A DNA stretch of 64,000 bases from SHZI01 sp964384525 (GCA_964384525.1 CAYLKO010000008.1:1-64000); one strand, 5' to 3'. Numbered from the stretch's first letter, positions 34,942 through 44,543 are shown. Notes: generated by a model not told the origin, from the sequence alone. Translations and numbers: made by a program.

Positions 34942-35594
34942 TGCTCCTCTACGACGCGACCAGCCCGGCACCGCGCTGCCTGCGGATGTTCCTGCTGGAA
35001 AAGCGGCTGGTGCTGCCGGCCGTCACCATCGACGTCTTTGCCGGCGAGAATCGCGAGCCGGCCTTCCTGGCCATCAACCCTGCCGGGCAGACACCGGCAC
35101 TGCGCTGCGCCGATGGCAGCACGTTAGGCGAGGCCGTTGCCATTGCCGAGTACCTGGAAGAGTTGCATCCCGCACCGGCACTGCTCGGCAGCACCCCGGA
35201 AGAACGTGCCCAAACGCGACAGTGGTGGCGCCGGGTGGAGCTCAACATCACCGAGTTCATCCACAACGCCTATCACTATGCCGAAGGCCTCGCCCGCTTC
35301 GAGCCGCGCATCCCGGTGTTGCCGGATGCTGCACCCGGCTTGAAGGCCGTTGCCCAGGATCGCCTGCGCTGGCTCGATGGCATGCTGGGTACCGGCCCGT
35401 ATCTGTGCGGGGATCGCTTCAGCGCCGCGGATATCTGGCTCTACGTCTGGCTGGATTTTGCACTGACGGTGAATCAGCCCTTTGATCGCGACCTGCCCCG
35501 CATCGGACCCTGGTTCACGCGCGTCGCGGCGCGCCCCAGTGCTGCCCACAGCCGGCAGCTGTTGTCGCCGGCGCGGCCGGGCACGGATCCCTAG
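34941..35594 (+). CDS. Glutathione S-transferase family protein
   Basis: The 217-residue protein has a thioredoxin-like N-terminal domain (MLLYDATSPAPRCLRMFLLEK, AINPAGQTPALRCADGSTLGEAVAIAEYLEE) and a helical C-terminal domain (YLCGDRFSAADIWLYVWLDF). The cis-Pro and the E-A-VAI segment that contacts glutathione are in place. The substrate is unknown. Its start overlaps the stop of sdhD by one base. Its TAG stop shares the CTAG sequence with the stop of the convergent slipin gene. Confidence 0.9.
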   Translation: MLLYDATSPAPRCLRMFLLEKRLVLPAVTIDVFAGENREPAFLAINPAGQTPALRCADGSTLGEAVAIAEYLEELHPAPALLGSTPEERAQTRQWWRRVELNITEFIHNAYHYAEGLARFEPRIPVLPDAAPGLKAVAQDRLRWLDGMLGTGPYLCGDRFSAADIWLYVWLDFALTVNQPFDRDLPRIGPWFTRVAARPSAAHSRQLLSPARPGTDP

Positions 35595-36358
35595 GAATTG
35601 GGCAGCTTCGGCGTCATGGCGTCGATCAGCGGCTTGAACAGATCGAGCGGCAGCGGGAACACGATGGTGGATGCCTTGCCGCTGTTCGCCATATCCGCCA
35701 TGGTCTGCAGGTAACGCAGCTGCATGGCCTGCGGCTGCTGGGCCAGCATCGCGGCCGCATCCCGCAACTTCTCGGCGGCCTGCATTTCACCTTCGGCGTG
35801 GATCACCTTGGCGCGACGCTCACGTTCAGCCTCGGCCTGGCGCGCGATCGCCCGCACCATCGTTTCGTTGATGTCCACATCCTTGATCTCCACGTTGGAG
35901 ATCTTGATGCCCCAGGCATCGGTCGCCTCGTCGAGGATGATCTGGAGCGTGTGATTGATCGAATCACGCTCCGCCAGGATTTCGTCGAGCTCGTGCTGGC
36001 CGAGCACGGAACGGAGCCGTGTCTGCGCGAGCTGGCTGGTGGCCTGGTAGAAATCCGCAACCTGCAACATCGACTTGTCTGAATCGACCACCCGGAAATA
36101 GACCACGGCATTGACCCGCACCGATACGTTGTCGCGCGAGATCACATCCTGTGGCGGCACGTCCATCACGTTGACCCGCAGATCCACGCGCATCATCTGC
36201 TGGATGAACGGCACCAGCAGCACGAGGCCCGGCCCCTTGGTGCCGGTATAGCGGCCCAGGGTCAGGATCACGCCACGCTCATATTCCGGGAGTATCTTGA
36301 TCGTCGCGAACAGCAACGCGACGATGACGACAACCAATATGCCTGCAAATCCGAACAT
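35591..36358 (-). CDS. Slipin/stomatin-like SPFH domain protein
   Basis: The 255-residue protein has one N-terminal hydrophobic helix (MFGFAGILVVVIVALLFATI) followed by an SPFH domain (YERGVILTLGRYTGTKGPGLVLLVPFIQ, then VNAVVYFRVVDSDKSMLQVADFYQATSQLAQTRLRSVLG) and a coiled-coil-forming segment rich in EAERERRAKVIHAEGEMQAAEKL. Slipins form membrane microdomain scaffolds together with NfeD proteins, encoded here just upstream. I used ATG 36358, preceded by GGGGAGAA on the minus strand; longer frames are not family-like. Confidence 0.93.
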   Translation of the reverse strand: MFGFAGILVVVIVALLFATIKILPEYERGVILTLGRYTGTKGPGLVLLVPFIQQMMRVDLRVNVMDVPPQDVISRDNVSVRVNAVVYFRVVDSDKSMLQVADFYQATSQLAQTRLRSVLGQHELDEILAERDSINHTLQIILDEATDAWGIKISNVEIKDVDINETMVRAIARQAEAERERRAKVIHAEGEMQAAEKLRDAAAMLAQQPQAMQLRYLQTMADMANSGKASTIVFPLPLDLFKPLIDAMTPKLPNS

Positions 36359-36396
36359 GATTTTCTCCCCGGAATATATCCCGTGTGGTGTATCGA

Positions 36397-37779
36397 CTAC
36401 CTGGCCGCAACGTCTTCCGCCGCAACCTCCAGCAACAAACCGTCGCGGCGCACGACGCGCACCCACGTGCCGGCCGGCAGGGCATCGGCGCTGTGCACCT
36501 GCCAGAGCTCGCCGTACACCAGCGCCTGGGCGTAGCCACCGGCCTCGACCGGGCCCAGCAAGCGGCCGTGCGCATCCAGCATCAATTGATCACCGCTCAC
36601 CACATGGCTGCGCCGCGAACGCATGACGAGCCACAGCACCGTCGCCAGCAATGCCGTCGCGGAGACCGAGATGGCCCCGATCACGCCGAGGTTCACCGAG
36701 TAACCCGGCACACTGGTGTCGAGCAGCATGATGGAGCCAACCACGAAGGCCACGATGCCGCCCACACCCAATGCCCCATAGGTGGGCGTGAAGGCTTCGG
36801 CAACCAGCAATCCGACGCCCAGCACCATCAGGGCCAGGCCGGCATAATTCACCGGCAACATCTGCAAGGCATAGAGGCCGATCAGGAGGCAGATGCCGCC
36901 GGTGATCCCGGGCAGCATCGCCCCGGGGTGCAGCGCCTCCAGCACCAGCCCATAAATACCGGCCAGCAGCAGCAGGTAGGCCATCGTCGGATTGGTGATG
37001 ACCGCGAGAAAGCGGCTGCGCCAGTTCGGTGCGTACTCACGCACTTCGAGCCCCTTGACTGCAAGCCTCACCACCTGGTCGCCAACCCGGACCTGGCGGC
37101 CATCCGCCTGATCCAGGAGGTCGGCCGTGTTGGCCGCCACGAAATCGATGACCTGTTTTGCGGCGGCCTCGCTGGCGGTCAGCGTGGCGGCACCACGCAC
37201 GGCCTGCTCGGCCCATTCGGCGTTGCGACCGCGGAGCTGGGCGAGAGAGCGGATGTAGGCAATGGCATCATTCAGGACCTTGTGGGACCCGGCGTCGTCC
37301 GGCGGCTGGTTGCCTGCAGGCTTTTCATCCGCAGCCGGCTTCCCGGCATTCTGCGGCGTACTGCCGCCGAGACTCACGGGTGTGGCAGCCCCGAGATGGG
37401 TGGCCGGAGCCATGGCCGCGACCTGGCTCGCATACAGGATGTAGGTGCCGGCCGATGCCGCCCGGGCCCCATCCGGAGCGACGTAGCCAAGCACCGGAAT
37501 GGGGGCGGCGAGCATCGTGCTGATGATCTGCCGCATCGAGTCGGCCAGGCCGCCGGGGGTGTCCAGCCGCACCACGATCGCCACGGCGCCATCGTTGATG
37601 GCGCGACCCGCCGCATTGTCAAAATACTCTGCGGCGGCGGGACCGATCGGCCCCTCGAGGCTGATGCCGGCGACAAAGCCGGAACGAGTTGCCGGCTGGA
37701 TGTCGGCAGGCGCTCCCCACGCTGTCGCCACCAGCATCAAACAGGCCAAACCGGGCCAGCCTGTTCGCAGCGGACGCAT
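36397..37779 (-). CDS. NfeD1-type membrane protease
   Basis: The 460-residue protein has a signal peptide, a ClpP-like serine protease domain (RLDTPGGLADSMRQII, catalytic Ser in RAASAGTYILYAS and the Lys partner probably in SHKVLNDAIAYIRSLA), four to five transmembrane helices (about residues 230-380) and a C-terminal OB-fold NfeD domain. It is a long-form NfeD partner of the slipin encoded 38 nt downstream and probably cleaves slipin or membrane proteins. Its start overlaps the stop of the AhpD-like gene (ATGA), so the three genes form one operon. Confidence 0.92.
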   Translation of the reverse strand: MRPLRTGWPGLACLMLVATAWGAPADIQPATRSGFVAGISLEGPIGPAAAEYFDNAAGRAINDGAVAIVVRLDTPGGLADSMRQIISTMLAAPIPVLGYVAPDGARAASAGTYILYASQVAAMAPATHLGAATPVSLGGSTPQNAGKPAADEKPAGNQPPDDAGSHKVLNDAIAYIRSLAQLRGRNAEWAEQAVRGAATLTASEAAAKQVIDFVAANTADLLDQADGRQVRVGDQVVRLAVKGLEVREYAPNWRSRFLAVITNPTMAYLLLLAGIYGLVLEALHPGAMLPGITGGICLLIGLYALQMLPVNYAGLALMVLGVGLLVAEAFTPTYGALGVGGIVAFVVGSIMLLDTSVPGYSVNLGVIGAISVSATALLATVLWLVMRSRRSHVVSGDQLMLDAHGRLLGPVEAGGYAQALVYGELWQVHSADALPAGTWVRVVRRDGLLLEVAAEDVAAR

Positions 37780-38126
37780 CACGGGTCCTTCTTTGCCGCC
37801 ATCTGGTTCATCGTATCGAGCGCCAGGTTCGAATGCGCATAGGCCCCACCCGCGCGCATCTCGGCCGCCACCCAGATGGCTTCCATCACTTCCTGCTGGG
37901 TCGCACCCCGCCGCATCGCGCTCGCGGTATGGCCACGGATGCAGTACGGGCATTGCGTAACGTGGGCAACGGCAACGGCGATCAGGTCCTTCATCTTGCT
38001 CGACAGCGCGCCTTCGGCAAAAACACTTTCGCTGAAGGCCTTGAAGGCGGCTGCCGTGGCTGGCGCCAATTCCTGGCGCTGACGATGCAGCTCCATCGAG
38101 AACTCCGGATACATGTGCTTTTCCAA
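37779..38126 (-). CDS. AhpD-like carboxymuconolactone decarboxylase family protein
   Basis: The 115-residue protein has the CxxC-His motif in TQCPYCIRGHTASAMRRGAT and the family MKDLIAVAVAHV and EVMEAIWVAAEMRAGG segments. It is likely a small thiol peroxidase-like or CMD-type enzyme. The TTG at 38126 has GAGGAG 7-8 nt upstream and is preferred; ATG 38114 is the alternative. It is the first gene of an operon with NfeD and slipin. Confidence 0.88.
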   Translation of the reverse strand: MEKHMYPEFSMELHRQRQELAPATAAAFKAFSESVFAEGALSSKMKDLIAVAVAHVTQCPYCIRGHTASAMRRGATQQEVMEAIWVAAEMRAGGAYAHSNLALDTMNQMAAKKDP

Positions 38127-38495
38127 GATCTGCTCCTCATCAAGTGCTATCGGGTATGGCCATGACGCTTGCGCATCATGGCCAGCCTACTGCCAATCGA
38201 CTCGAGCGTCGCGCCGTGTTGCGGCGCCTGCGGCAATGAAAATCGACCGCATTTCCGGCTGCCTGCTGGTGCCGGCCCCCCGAACCGGACGCCATTGCCG
38301 GGCGTTTCACCCTTCCGGTGGCCCGGGTCGGGGGCATGGGTAACCGGCTGATCAGCCGGCCCGCCGGTCGTTAAGCGCTGCATGACTATGCGATACTTCG
38401 GCTCCCCGGACTCACGGGGGAACAATAATTGACATCCAGTACGCGGTGACCGGCCGCATTGAGGCAGTTTTCAGCCTGGAAGAACCACCAGTCCC
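38127..38495. other. Intergenic region upstream of gdhA, no gene seen
   Basis: About 370 nt separate the divergent AhpD-like and gdhA starts. The stretch contains short GC-rich inverted repeats (for example around 38401-38420, CTCCCCGGACTCACGGGGG) and a TTGACA at 38429-38434 that lacks a good -10 at the right distance. I see no tRNA, riboswitch or open frame with protein-like content. It presumably holds the promoters for both genes. Confidence 0.6.
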
Positions 38496-39845
38496 ATGTC
38501 AGATCTCATTGATGAAAGAATTGAAGCCCTGTATCAGGACGTGGTCAGGCGCAACTCGGGCGAGGTGGAGTTTCACCAGGCCGTACGCGAAGTCATCGAA
38601 TCGCTGGGCCCGGTGCTAGTGAAATATCCGGAGTTCGGCGAACACAAGATCATCGAGCGCATCTGCGAGCCCGAACGGCAGATCATCTTCCGGGTGCCGT
38701 GGCAGGATGATCAGGGCCAGGTGCAGATCAACCGCGGTTTCCGCGTGCAGGTCAACAGCGTCCTCGGCCCCTACAAGGGCGGATTGCGTTTTCACCCGTC
38801 GGTGTACCTCGGCATCATCAAATTCCTCGGTTTCGAACAGACCTTCAAAAACGCCCTGACCGGCATGCCGCTGGGAGGTGCCAAGGGTGGCTCGGACTTC
38901 GATCCCAAGGGCAAGTCCGACAGCGAAATCATGCGGTTCTGCCAGAGCTTCATGACCGGGCTCTACCAGCAGCTGGGTGAATACACCGACGTCCCCGCCG
39001 GCGACATCGGCGTCGGCTCGCGGGAAATCGGCTACCTGTTCGGTCAATACAAGCGCATCACCAACCGCTATGAATCCGGCGTGCTCACCGGCAAGGGTCT
39101 GGACTGGGGCGGCGCCCGCGCCCGCAAGGAGGCCACCGGCTACGGCGCGGTGATCTTCCTCAATGAAATGCTGCGGGTCCGCCATCAATCACTGGAGGGC
39201 AAGACCTGCATCGTGTCCGGCTCCGGCAATGTGGCCATCTATGCCATCGAAAAATTGCAGGAGCGCGGCGGCAAGGTGGTGGCCTGCTCCGATTCGAATG
39301 GCTTCATCCATGACAAAAAGGGTCTTGATCTGGCCTTGATCAAGCAGCTGAAGGAAGTCGAGCGCCGGCGGATCGCCGACTACACCACCCATCACCCGCA
39401 TGCCCGCTACGTGGCTAAAGGCAATCTGTGGGAAGTCCATTGTGACGTCGCCATCCCCAGCGCGACACAGAACGAGCTGACCGGCAAGGATGCCGCCATG
39501 CTCGTGAAAAACGGCTGTATCGCGATCGCCGAGGGCGCCAACATGCCAACCACGCCCGAAGGTGTGCGGGTCTTTCTCGATGCTGGCATTGCCTATGGGC
39601 CGGGCAAGGCCGCCAACGCCGGTGGCGTAGCCACCTCCGCCCTGGAGATGCAGCAAAACGCCAGCCGCGATGCCTGGGACTTCGACTACACCGAGAAGAA
39701 GCTGTCCGCCATCATGATCGGGATCCACCAGCGCTGCTACGAGACCGCAGAAGAATTCGGCACCCCCGGCAACTACGTCAACGGCGCCAACATCGCCGGC
39801 TTCATCAAGGTGGCCAAGGCCATGGTGGCGCTTGGGTTGATCTGA
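38496..39845 (+). CDS. gdhA: NADP-specific glutamate dehydrogenase
   Basis: The 449-residue hexameric enzyme matches GdhA throughout. Substrate and catalytic residues lie in KGGLRFHPSVYLGIIKFLGFEQ, PLGGAKGGSDFDPKGKSD and TDVPAGDIGVGSREIGYL. The nucleotide-binding motif is VSGSGNVAIYAIEKL with a following SDSNG that fits NADPH preference. It assimilates ammonium by converting 2-oxoglutarate to glutamate. It is a single-gene unit. Confidence 0.97.
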   Translation: MSDLIDERIEALYQDVVRRNSGEVEFHQAVREVIESLGPVLVKYPEFGEHKIIERICEPERQIIFRVPWQDDQGQVQINRGFRVQVNSVLGPYKGGLRFHPSVYLGIIKFLGFEQTFKNALTGMPLGGAKGGSDFDPKGKSDSEIMRFCQSFMTGLYQQLGEYTDVPAGDIGVGSREIGYLFGQYKRITNRYESGVLTGKGLDWGGARARKEATGYGAVIFLNEMLRVRHQSLEGKTCIVSGSGNVAIYAIEKLQERGGKVVACSDSNGFIHDKKGLDLALIKQLKEVERRRIADYTTHHPHARYVAKGNLWEVHCDVAIPSATQNELTGKDAAMLVKNGCIAIAEGANMPTTPEGVRVFLDAGIAYGPGKAANAGGVATSALEMQQNASRDAWDFDYTEKKLSAIMIGIHQRCYETAEEFGTPGNYVNGANIAGFIKVAKAMVALGLI

Positions 39846-39886
39846 CTTTGCTTATGTAAAGGCCGTGGTCGTCCGGCAGCACGCGC

Positions 39887-39904
39887 ATCACCCATCCGGG
39901 TGAT
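39887..39904. promoter_or_regulatory. 18-bp palindrome upstream of the dockerin/DUF11 gene
   Basis: ATCACCCATCCGGGTGAT is a perfect 7-bp inverted repeat around a 4-nt centre, 139 nt before the start of the giant dockerin gene. The stretch CCCATCCGGGTGAT-N-TCGC recurs with only the N differing at 53038-53055, upstream of the second dockerin gene. The symmetry and recurrence suggest an operator for a shared regulator. Confidence 0.55.
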
Positions 39905-40042
39905 ATCGCAGCCGGACGAACAGGCATAGTGTCTCAACCGGATGCCGGCGCCAGCCATGGTGCCGGGCACCGGAGGCAAGGGATTCCCTCTCGATTCAGG
40001 TCCAGGAAGCGGGCCGTCAGTGATCGTCTCGAGGGAATGCAC

Positions 40043-43000
40043 ATGCGTCGTGTTCCGGTTTTGTGCCATCAGTTTTTCTGCACACTGATTCTTTGTTTCT
40101 GGTCATTGACCACAAACGCAGCCCTGAACCTGCGCATCGAACTCAATCCCAATCCCGCTCGACCGGGCGAAGTGGTTCTGGCACAGCTCACCGTCGGCAA
40201 TGATGGCGCTGCAGCCGTCACGGGCGTGTCGCTGCAGGCCACGATGCCGGCCAACATCAACAGCATCAACGTCTCGGTCGCCATGCCGGCCGCGACCTGC
40301 ATCCAGGGAAACACGAGCGGCGCCTGTGACCCGACCGAACGGGTGAACTGGGTGCTCGGCACCATTCCTGCCGGTGGCGGCGTGACGGTTTCCCTGCCTC
40401 TCATCGTCGCCACCGCCGCGCCGGCCGGCACGGTGATCACGCTGGCGGGTGATCTCCTCGTCAATGCCATCAGCAACCAGACAGCCAGCGCCACCACAAC
40501 CGTCAGCACCGGCAACGCCTTGTCGTTGTCGGTTGACGAAGACAAGGACCCCGTCGCTCCGGGCGCGACGCTCACCTACACGCTGACCTATGCCAACCGG
40601 GACGCCACGAGCAACGTCACCGGTACTGCGCTCAGTTTCCCCATACCGGCCGGTGCCACCTTCGTGTCGGCCACCGGCGGCGGCACACTGGCGGCAGGCA
40701 CCGTCCAGTGGGCCCTGGGCACCCTGCCGGCCAGCCAGTCCGATCAGCAGCAGGTGGTGGTCAATATCAATGCCGGCACCGGGTTGGGCACGCCGCTTGT
40801 GGTCAATGCGGCAGCGATCAACGGCACATCGCTCGTGCCGGAATCCGCGCAGGCCACTTCAGTGACCCGCGTGGCGGCCAGTCCGCCCCTGGGTCTGGCC
40901 ATCGAGATGAATCCCGACCCGGTCCGACCGGGTGAACAGCTGACGGTACAACTGACCGCCACCAATCGTGGTGGCAGTGCCCTCACCGGCGTGATGGTCG
41001 AGGCACGGCTCCCGCAGGGCTTAAGCTCGATCCCGGTTTCCCTCGCCACTGGCGGCGCCACCTGCGTGCAGGCCAATACCAGCGGTGCCTGCGATCCGAC
41101 TGAACGACTCAGCTGGAATCTCGGCACGATACCTGCGGGGAGCGGCGTGACGCGCTCGGTGTTGCTGCCGGCCGCGGCGGACCCCGCGGCCGGCCGCCAG
41201 GGGACCCTCGAGGCAGCTGCAACCGACGGCGGCACGAACAAGGCAATACTTGAGGATGCCGCCGCAGTGGATGCGAACAATCCCCTGTCGCTGCGTGTCG
41301 TCGAGGACAGGAATCCGGTTGCGGCCGGCGGCAACCAGACCTACACCCTGAGCTACGCCAATCGCGCCACCACCAGCAGCATCAATCCGACCACGCTCAG
41401 CTTTCCGCTGCCCGCCGGTACCACCTTCGTATCAGCCACCGGCGGCGGCACACTGGCTGGCGGTGTCGTGCAGTGGGCGCTCGGCAGTCTGCCGGCCACA
41501 CAGGGCGGCGAAAGGCAGGTGGTCGTGGCCGTCAACGGTGCGCTCGGCAACGGCACGCTGCTCGCCGTGAATGCGGCATCGATCAGCGGGCCTGACCTGG
41601 TTCAGGAATCCACGCGGGCCACCGCAATCAGCCGCGTCGCCGCCAATCCACCACTGCATCTGGCCATCGAAATGAATCCCGACCCGGTCCGGCCGGGGGA
41701 ACTGGTCACGGCAGAACTCACCGTTACCAATACCGGCGCTTCCCCATTGACCGGCGTCGTGCTTCAGGCGCGCATGCCGGAATCCGCCAACAGCATTGCC
41801 ATCCAGGTCACCAGCGGCGGCGCGAGCTGCGTGCAGGCCAATACGAGTGGCGCCTGCGAATCGAGTGAACTGGTCAACTGGAATCTCGGCACGATTCCCT
41901 CCGGTGGGGGCATCACGGTTTCGCTGCCGGTGATTGCGACCGCGGCCACCCAGGGACGCCTGATGACATTGGAGGCACTGGTGAACGACGACGGCATCAA
42001 CCGCGCCGTGACCCAGGAGGCCATCGGCATTGATGCCGACGATCCCCTGTCACTTGCCGTCGACGACAACAAGGGTCCGGCGATGCCGGGCGAACTGGTG
42101 ACCTACACGCTCACCTATGCCAACCGTGCCGCCACCAGCAGCATCACCGGCACGACCCTGGGCTTTCCGATGCCGACGGGGACCAGCTTCGTGTCAGCCA
42201 CCGGTGGTGGGGTGCTGGCCGGCGGCCGCGTGCAGTGGGCGCTTGGCAGCCTGCCGGCCACCCAGGGAGACCAGCAGCAGGTGGTGGTGATGGTCAATCC
42301 CGGCACAGCGGCCGGTACGCCGCTGACTGCCAATGCAGCAGAGCTGGTCGGGACCGGTCTGTTCCCGGAGTCGACCCGGGCAAATTCCGTGACGCGGGTG
42401 GCTTCTGCTCCGCCCCTCGTGCTGGCCATCGAAGCCAATCCGGATCCTGCGCGGCCGGGTGAACTGATGACCATGGAGGTCACCGCCAGCAATCGGGGTG
42501 CTGTGCCACTGACCGGCGTCGTCCTGCAGCTGCGTTTCCCGCAGGGCGTTAACAGCATCAACCCCGCTGCCCTCACCCTGGGCGGTGCATGCATCCAGAT
42601 CAATACCAGCGGCGCCTGCGAACCCAGCGAGCTCTTGAACTGGAACATCGGCATCCTGCCAGCCGGCACGGGCGTCACGGTGTCGGTACCCACCGTGGTG
42701 GCGGCAGCCACAGCTCCAGGCCGGCTGATCTCCCTGGAAGCGATCGGCACCGACGACGGGGTGCACCAGTCCGTTCTGCAGCAGACCATCGCCGTGGATG
42801 CCGACAACCCGCTGAGTCTTGCGGTCAACGAGAACAGCGATCCGATTCCGGGCGGTGCCGTGCTGAGCTACACGCTGACCTATGGCAATCGCGCCACCAC
42901 GGGCAACGCCACGGGTTCAACACTCCGCTTCCCGTTGCCGGTCGAGGCGGTGCTGCTCAGTTCCACTGGCGGCGCCATCGTCGACGGCAACATCGTCTGG

Positions 43001-43867
43001 AACCTGGGCTCGATCCCCGCCGGTACCGGTGGTCGCCGGCAGGTCCGGCTGACCGTGCCAGCAGCCGTCGATGCAGGCAACCTGATCCGGATCGATGCCG
43101 CACAGCTCAAGGGGAACGTGGTCGCCGGCCAGGTGCCGGATGCCGTGCGCAGCACGGTGTCCACGCGCGTGGAAAACAGCAAGCCACTGGGGCTCACGTT
43201 CATCCTGACGCCTGATCCGGTGGTGGGCGGGCAAACACTGACGGCCACACTGGCCGTCACCAACAACAGTGGCAGCACACTGACCGGTGTCGTGCTGCAG
43301 GCCCGGGTGCCGCAATCGATCAACAGCTTCGGTCCGGCCGCCTTGACGGGCGGCGGCACCTGCATCCACGTCAACACCAGCGGCAACTGCGATTTCACCG
43401 AACTGGCCAACTGGAACGTGGGCACGCTGGCAGCCGGAGCCTCGACATCGGTGACCATGCCCATGGTGGTCAACGCCGCAACCGCCAATGGCCGGCTGAT
43501 CAGCGTCGAGAGCCTCGTGCGGGATGACACGGACAGCCAGTCGACCATGGAGCGCACCGTGCTGCTGGCGCCATTCATCGATACCGACGGCGACGGCGTG
43601 GCGCAGGTTTACGACAACTGCCTGGCCATCGCCAACCCCACGCAGCTCGACACCAACGGCGACGGCTTCGGCAACCGCTGCGATCCCGATTTCAACAACA
43701 ACGGGATCGTGGACAGCCAGGACGGGGCGCTCCTGAAGGCGGCCTTTGGCTCCACCCTGTTCCCGGACCGCGATATCAACGGCAATGGCCTCGTCGACAG
43801 CCAGGACGGCGCCATCCTGAAATCCATGTTCGGGAAACCACCCGGGCCTTCGGCGCTGGCGCCCTGA
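40043..43867 (+). CDS. Giant secreted DUF11-repeat protein with C-terminal dockerin-like module
   Basis: The 1274-residue protein has a signal peptide (MRRVPVLCHQFFCTLILCFW... to TNAA). Four full tandem units of about 255 residues follow, starting at nt 40121, 40886, 41651 and 42413, plus a half unit at 43184. Each unit has an A part (LAIEMNPDPVRPGE, then CVQANTSGACDP-E) and a B part (NPLSL-V, YTLTYANRATTS), all DUF11-like Ig folds. Near residue 1180 a thrombospondin-3-like Ca-binding segment (DTDGDGVAQVYDNC) leads into two dockerin-type EF-hand-like repeats (DFNNNGIVDSQDGALLKAAFG and DINGNGLVDSQDGAILKSMFG). GAGGG lies 7 nt before the chosen ATG. The cohesin-like gene follows after 46 nt. Confidence 0.85.
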   Translation: MRRVPVLCHQFFCTLILCFWSLTTNAALNLRIELNPNPARPGEVVLAQLTVGNDGAAAVTGVSLQATMPANINSINVSVAMPAATCIQGNTSGACDPTERVNWVLGTIPAGGGVTVSLPLIVATAAPAGTVITLAGDLLVNAISNQTASATTTVSTGNALSLSVDEDKDPVAPGATLTYTLTYANRDATSNVTGTALSFPIPAGATFVSATGGGTLAAGTVQWALGTLPASQSDQQQVVVNINAGTGLGTPLVVNAAAINGTSLVPESAQATSVTRVAASPPLGLAIEMNPDPVRPGEQLTVQLTATNRGGSALTGVMVEARLPQGLSSIPVSLATGGATCVQANTSGACDPTERLSWNLGTIPAGSGVTRSVLLPAAADPAAGRQGTLEAAATDGGTNKAILEDAAAVDANNPLSLRVVEDRNPVAAGGNQTYTLSYANRATTSSINPTTLSFPLPAGTTFVSATGGGTLAGGVVQWALGSLPATQGGERQVVVAVNGALGNGTLLAVNAASISGPDLVQESTRATAISRVAANPPLHLAIEMNPDPVRPGELVTAELTVTNTGASPLTGVVLQARMPESANSIAIQVTSGGASCVQANTSGACESSELVNWNLGTIPSGGGITVSLPVIATAATQGRLMTLEALVNDDGINRAVTQEAIGIDADDPLSLAVDDNKGPAMPGELVTYTLTYANRAATSSITGTTLGFPMPTGTSFVSATGGGVLAGGRVQWALGSLPATQGDQQQVVVMVNPGTAAGTPLTANAAELVGTGLFPESTRANSVTRVASAPPLVLAIEANPDPARPGELMTMEVTASNRGAVPLTGVVLQLRFPQGVNSINPAALTLGGACIQINTSGACEPSELLNWNIGILPAGTGVTVSVPTVVAAATAPGRLISLEAIGTDDGVHQSVLQQTIAVDADNPLSLAVNENSDPIPGGAVLSYTLTYGNRATTGNATGSTLRFPLPVEAVLLSSTGGAIVDGNIVWNLGSIPAGTGGRRQVRLTVPAAVDAGNLIRIDAAQLKGNVVAGQVPDAVRSTVSTRVENSKPLGLTFILTPDPVVGGQTLTATLAVTNNSGSTLTGVVLQARVPQSINSFGPAALTGGGTCIHVNTSGNCDFTELANWNVGTLAAGASTSVTMPMVVNAATANGRLISVESLVRDDTDSQSTMERTVLLAPFIDTDGDGVAQVYDNCLAIANPTQLDTNGDGFGNRCDPDFNNNGIVDSQDGALLKAAFGSTLFPDRDINGNGLVDSQDGAILKSMFGKPPGPSALAP
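40121..43183 (+). repeat. Four tandem 762-771 bp units in the DUF11/dockerin gene
   Basis: Unit starts at 40121, 40886, 41651 and 42413, with a fifth half unit from 43184, encode a repeating A-B domain pair. Phrases such as RPGE, NTSGAC, TYTLTYANR and FVSATGGG recur at the same positions. The units are similar but not identical, so they are old duplications with some homogenisation rather than recent assembly artefacts. Confidence 0.85.
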
Positions 43868-43913
43868 AACCGGATCATTACCAGGCAACCACTCTCGCAA
43901 TGGAGGAAGAACA

Positions 43914-44507
43914 ATGAACAGGAAATCAACCGGGTTACTGCTGGTGTCCCTGCTGGCCATCGGCAACGCTGGCGCCGCGAGCCTCGACATGTGCGGTGTC
44001 ACCGTGCTGCAACCCACCTGCACCAGCGGCCTGATCCAGGCGCTGCCCGGTCAGTCCATCTCGATCCAGATCTCCGGATCCGGCTTCACCAACCAGACCT
44101 CCGGTGGCGACTTCCAGCTCCACTTCGACTCGAATGCCTTCACGCTGACGAGCCTCGTCATCACCAATCCACCCTTCGATACCTCGGCCATCAATGACAC
44201 GGATGTCGCCAGTGGCACGATCAACCGCATCGATGTGTTCAAGAGCACCACCGGCAACGTCGGCCCGGCCTTCAGCGTCGCCACACTGACCTTCGACGTG
44301 AAGGGCCTGGGCGGTATCGGCTCCGAGGCCAACCGGATTTCGCTGGCGAGCAGCCTCGTGGGCTGGTTCGAGCCCGACGCCATCACGGCCTATGACCTGA
44401 GCTACGGCAGCTTGCAGGTGGGCGCCGTACCGGCTCCGGCCGCCGTCTGGCTGCTGGCCACCGGCATCGCCGGGCTCGTTGCGCGACGGTGGCGCAAAGT
44501 CACTTGA
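43914..44507 (+). CDS. Cohesin-like protein with C-terminal exosortase sorting signal
   Basis: The 197-residue protein has a signal peptide (MNRKSTGLLLVSLLAIGNAGA), a cohesin-like beta-sandwich (LPGQSISIQISGSGF, GGDFQLHFDSNAFTLTSLVI, FSVATLTFDVKGLGG) and a C-terminal signal VPAPAAVWLLATGIAGLVARRWRK, the VPxPA variant of PEP-CTERM. A GGAGGA site lies 6 nt before the ATG. It is the second gene of an operon with the dockerin/DUF11 protein. I infer that it is anchored at the surface and binds the dockerin of its neighbour. The cohesin call rests on strand pattern, not on a search. Confidence 0.75.
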   Translation: MNRKSTGLLLVSLLAIGNAGAASLDMCGVTVLQPTCTSGLIQALPGQSISIQISGSGFTNQTSGGDFQLHFDSNAFTLTSLVITNPPFDTSAINDTDVASGTINRIDVFKSTTGNVGPAFSVATLTFDVKGLGGIGSEANRISLASSLVGWFEPDAITAYDLSYGSLQVGAVPAPAAVWLLATGIAGLVARRWRKVT

Positions 44508-44543
44508 GCCAGATCAACTGAAGCTGCCGGTCCGGCCCGGATC

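Noticed and set aside
38429..38434. TTGACA as the -35 box of a gdhA promoter
   Set aside because: The sequence 17 nt downstream (GGCCGC) is not a -10 element, so no promoter is claimed.
40121..43183. DUF11 repeats as an assembly duplication artefact
   Set aside because: The units differ at many positions and have unequal lengths (762-771 nt), so they are genuine diverged repeats.
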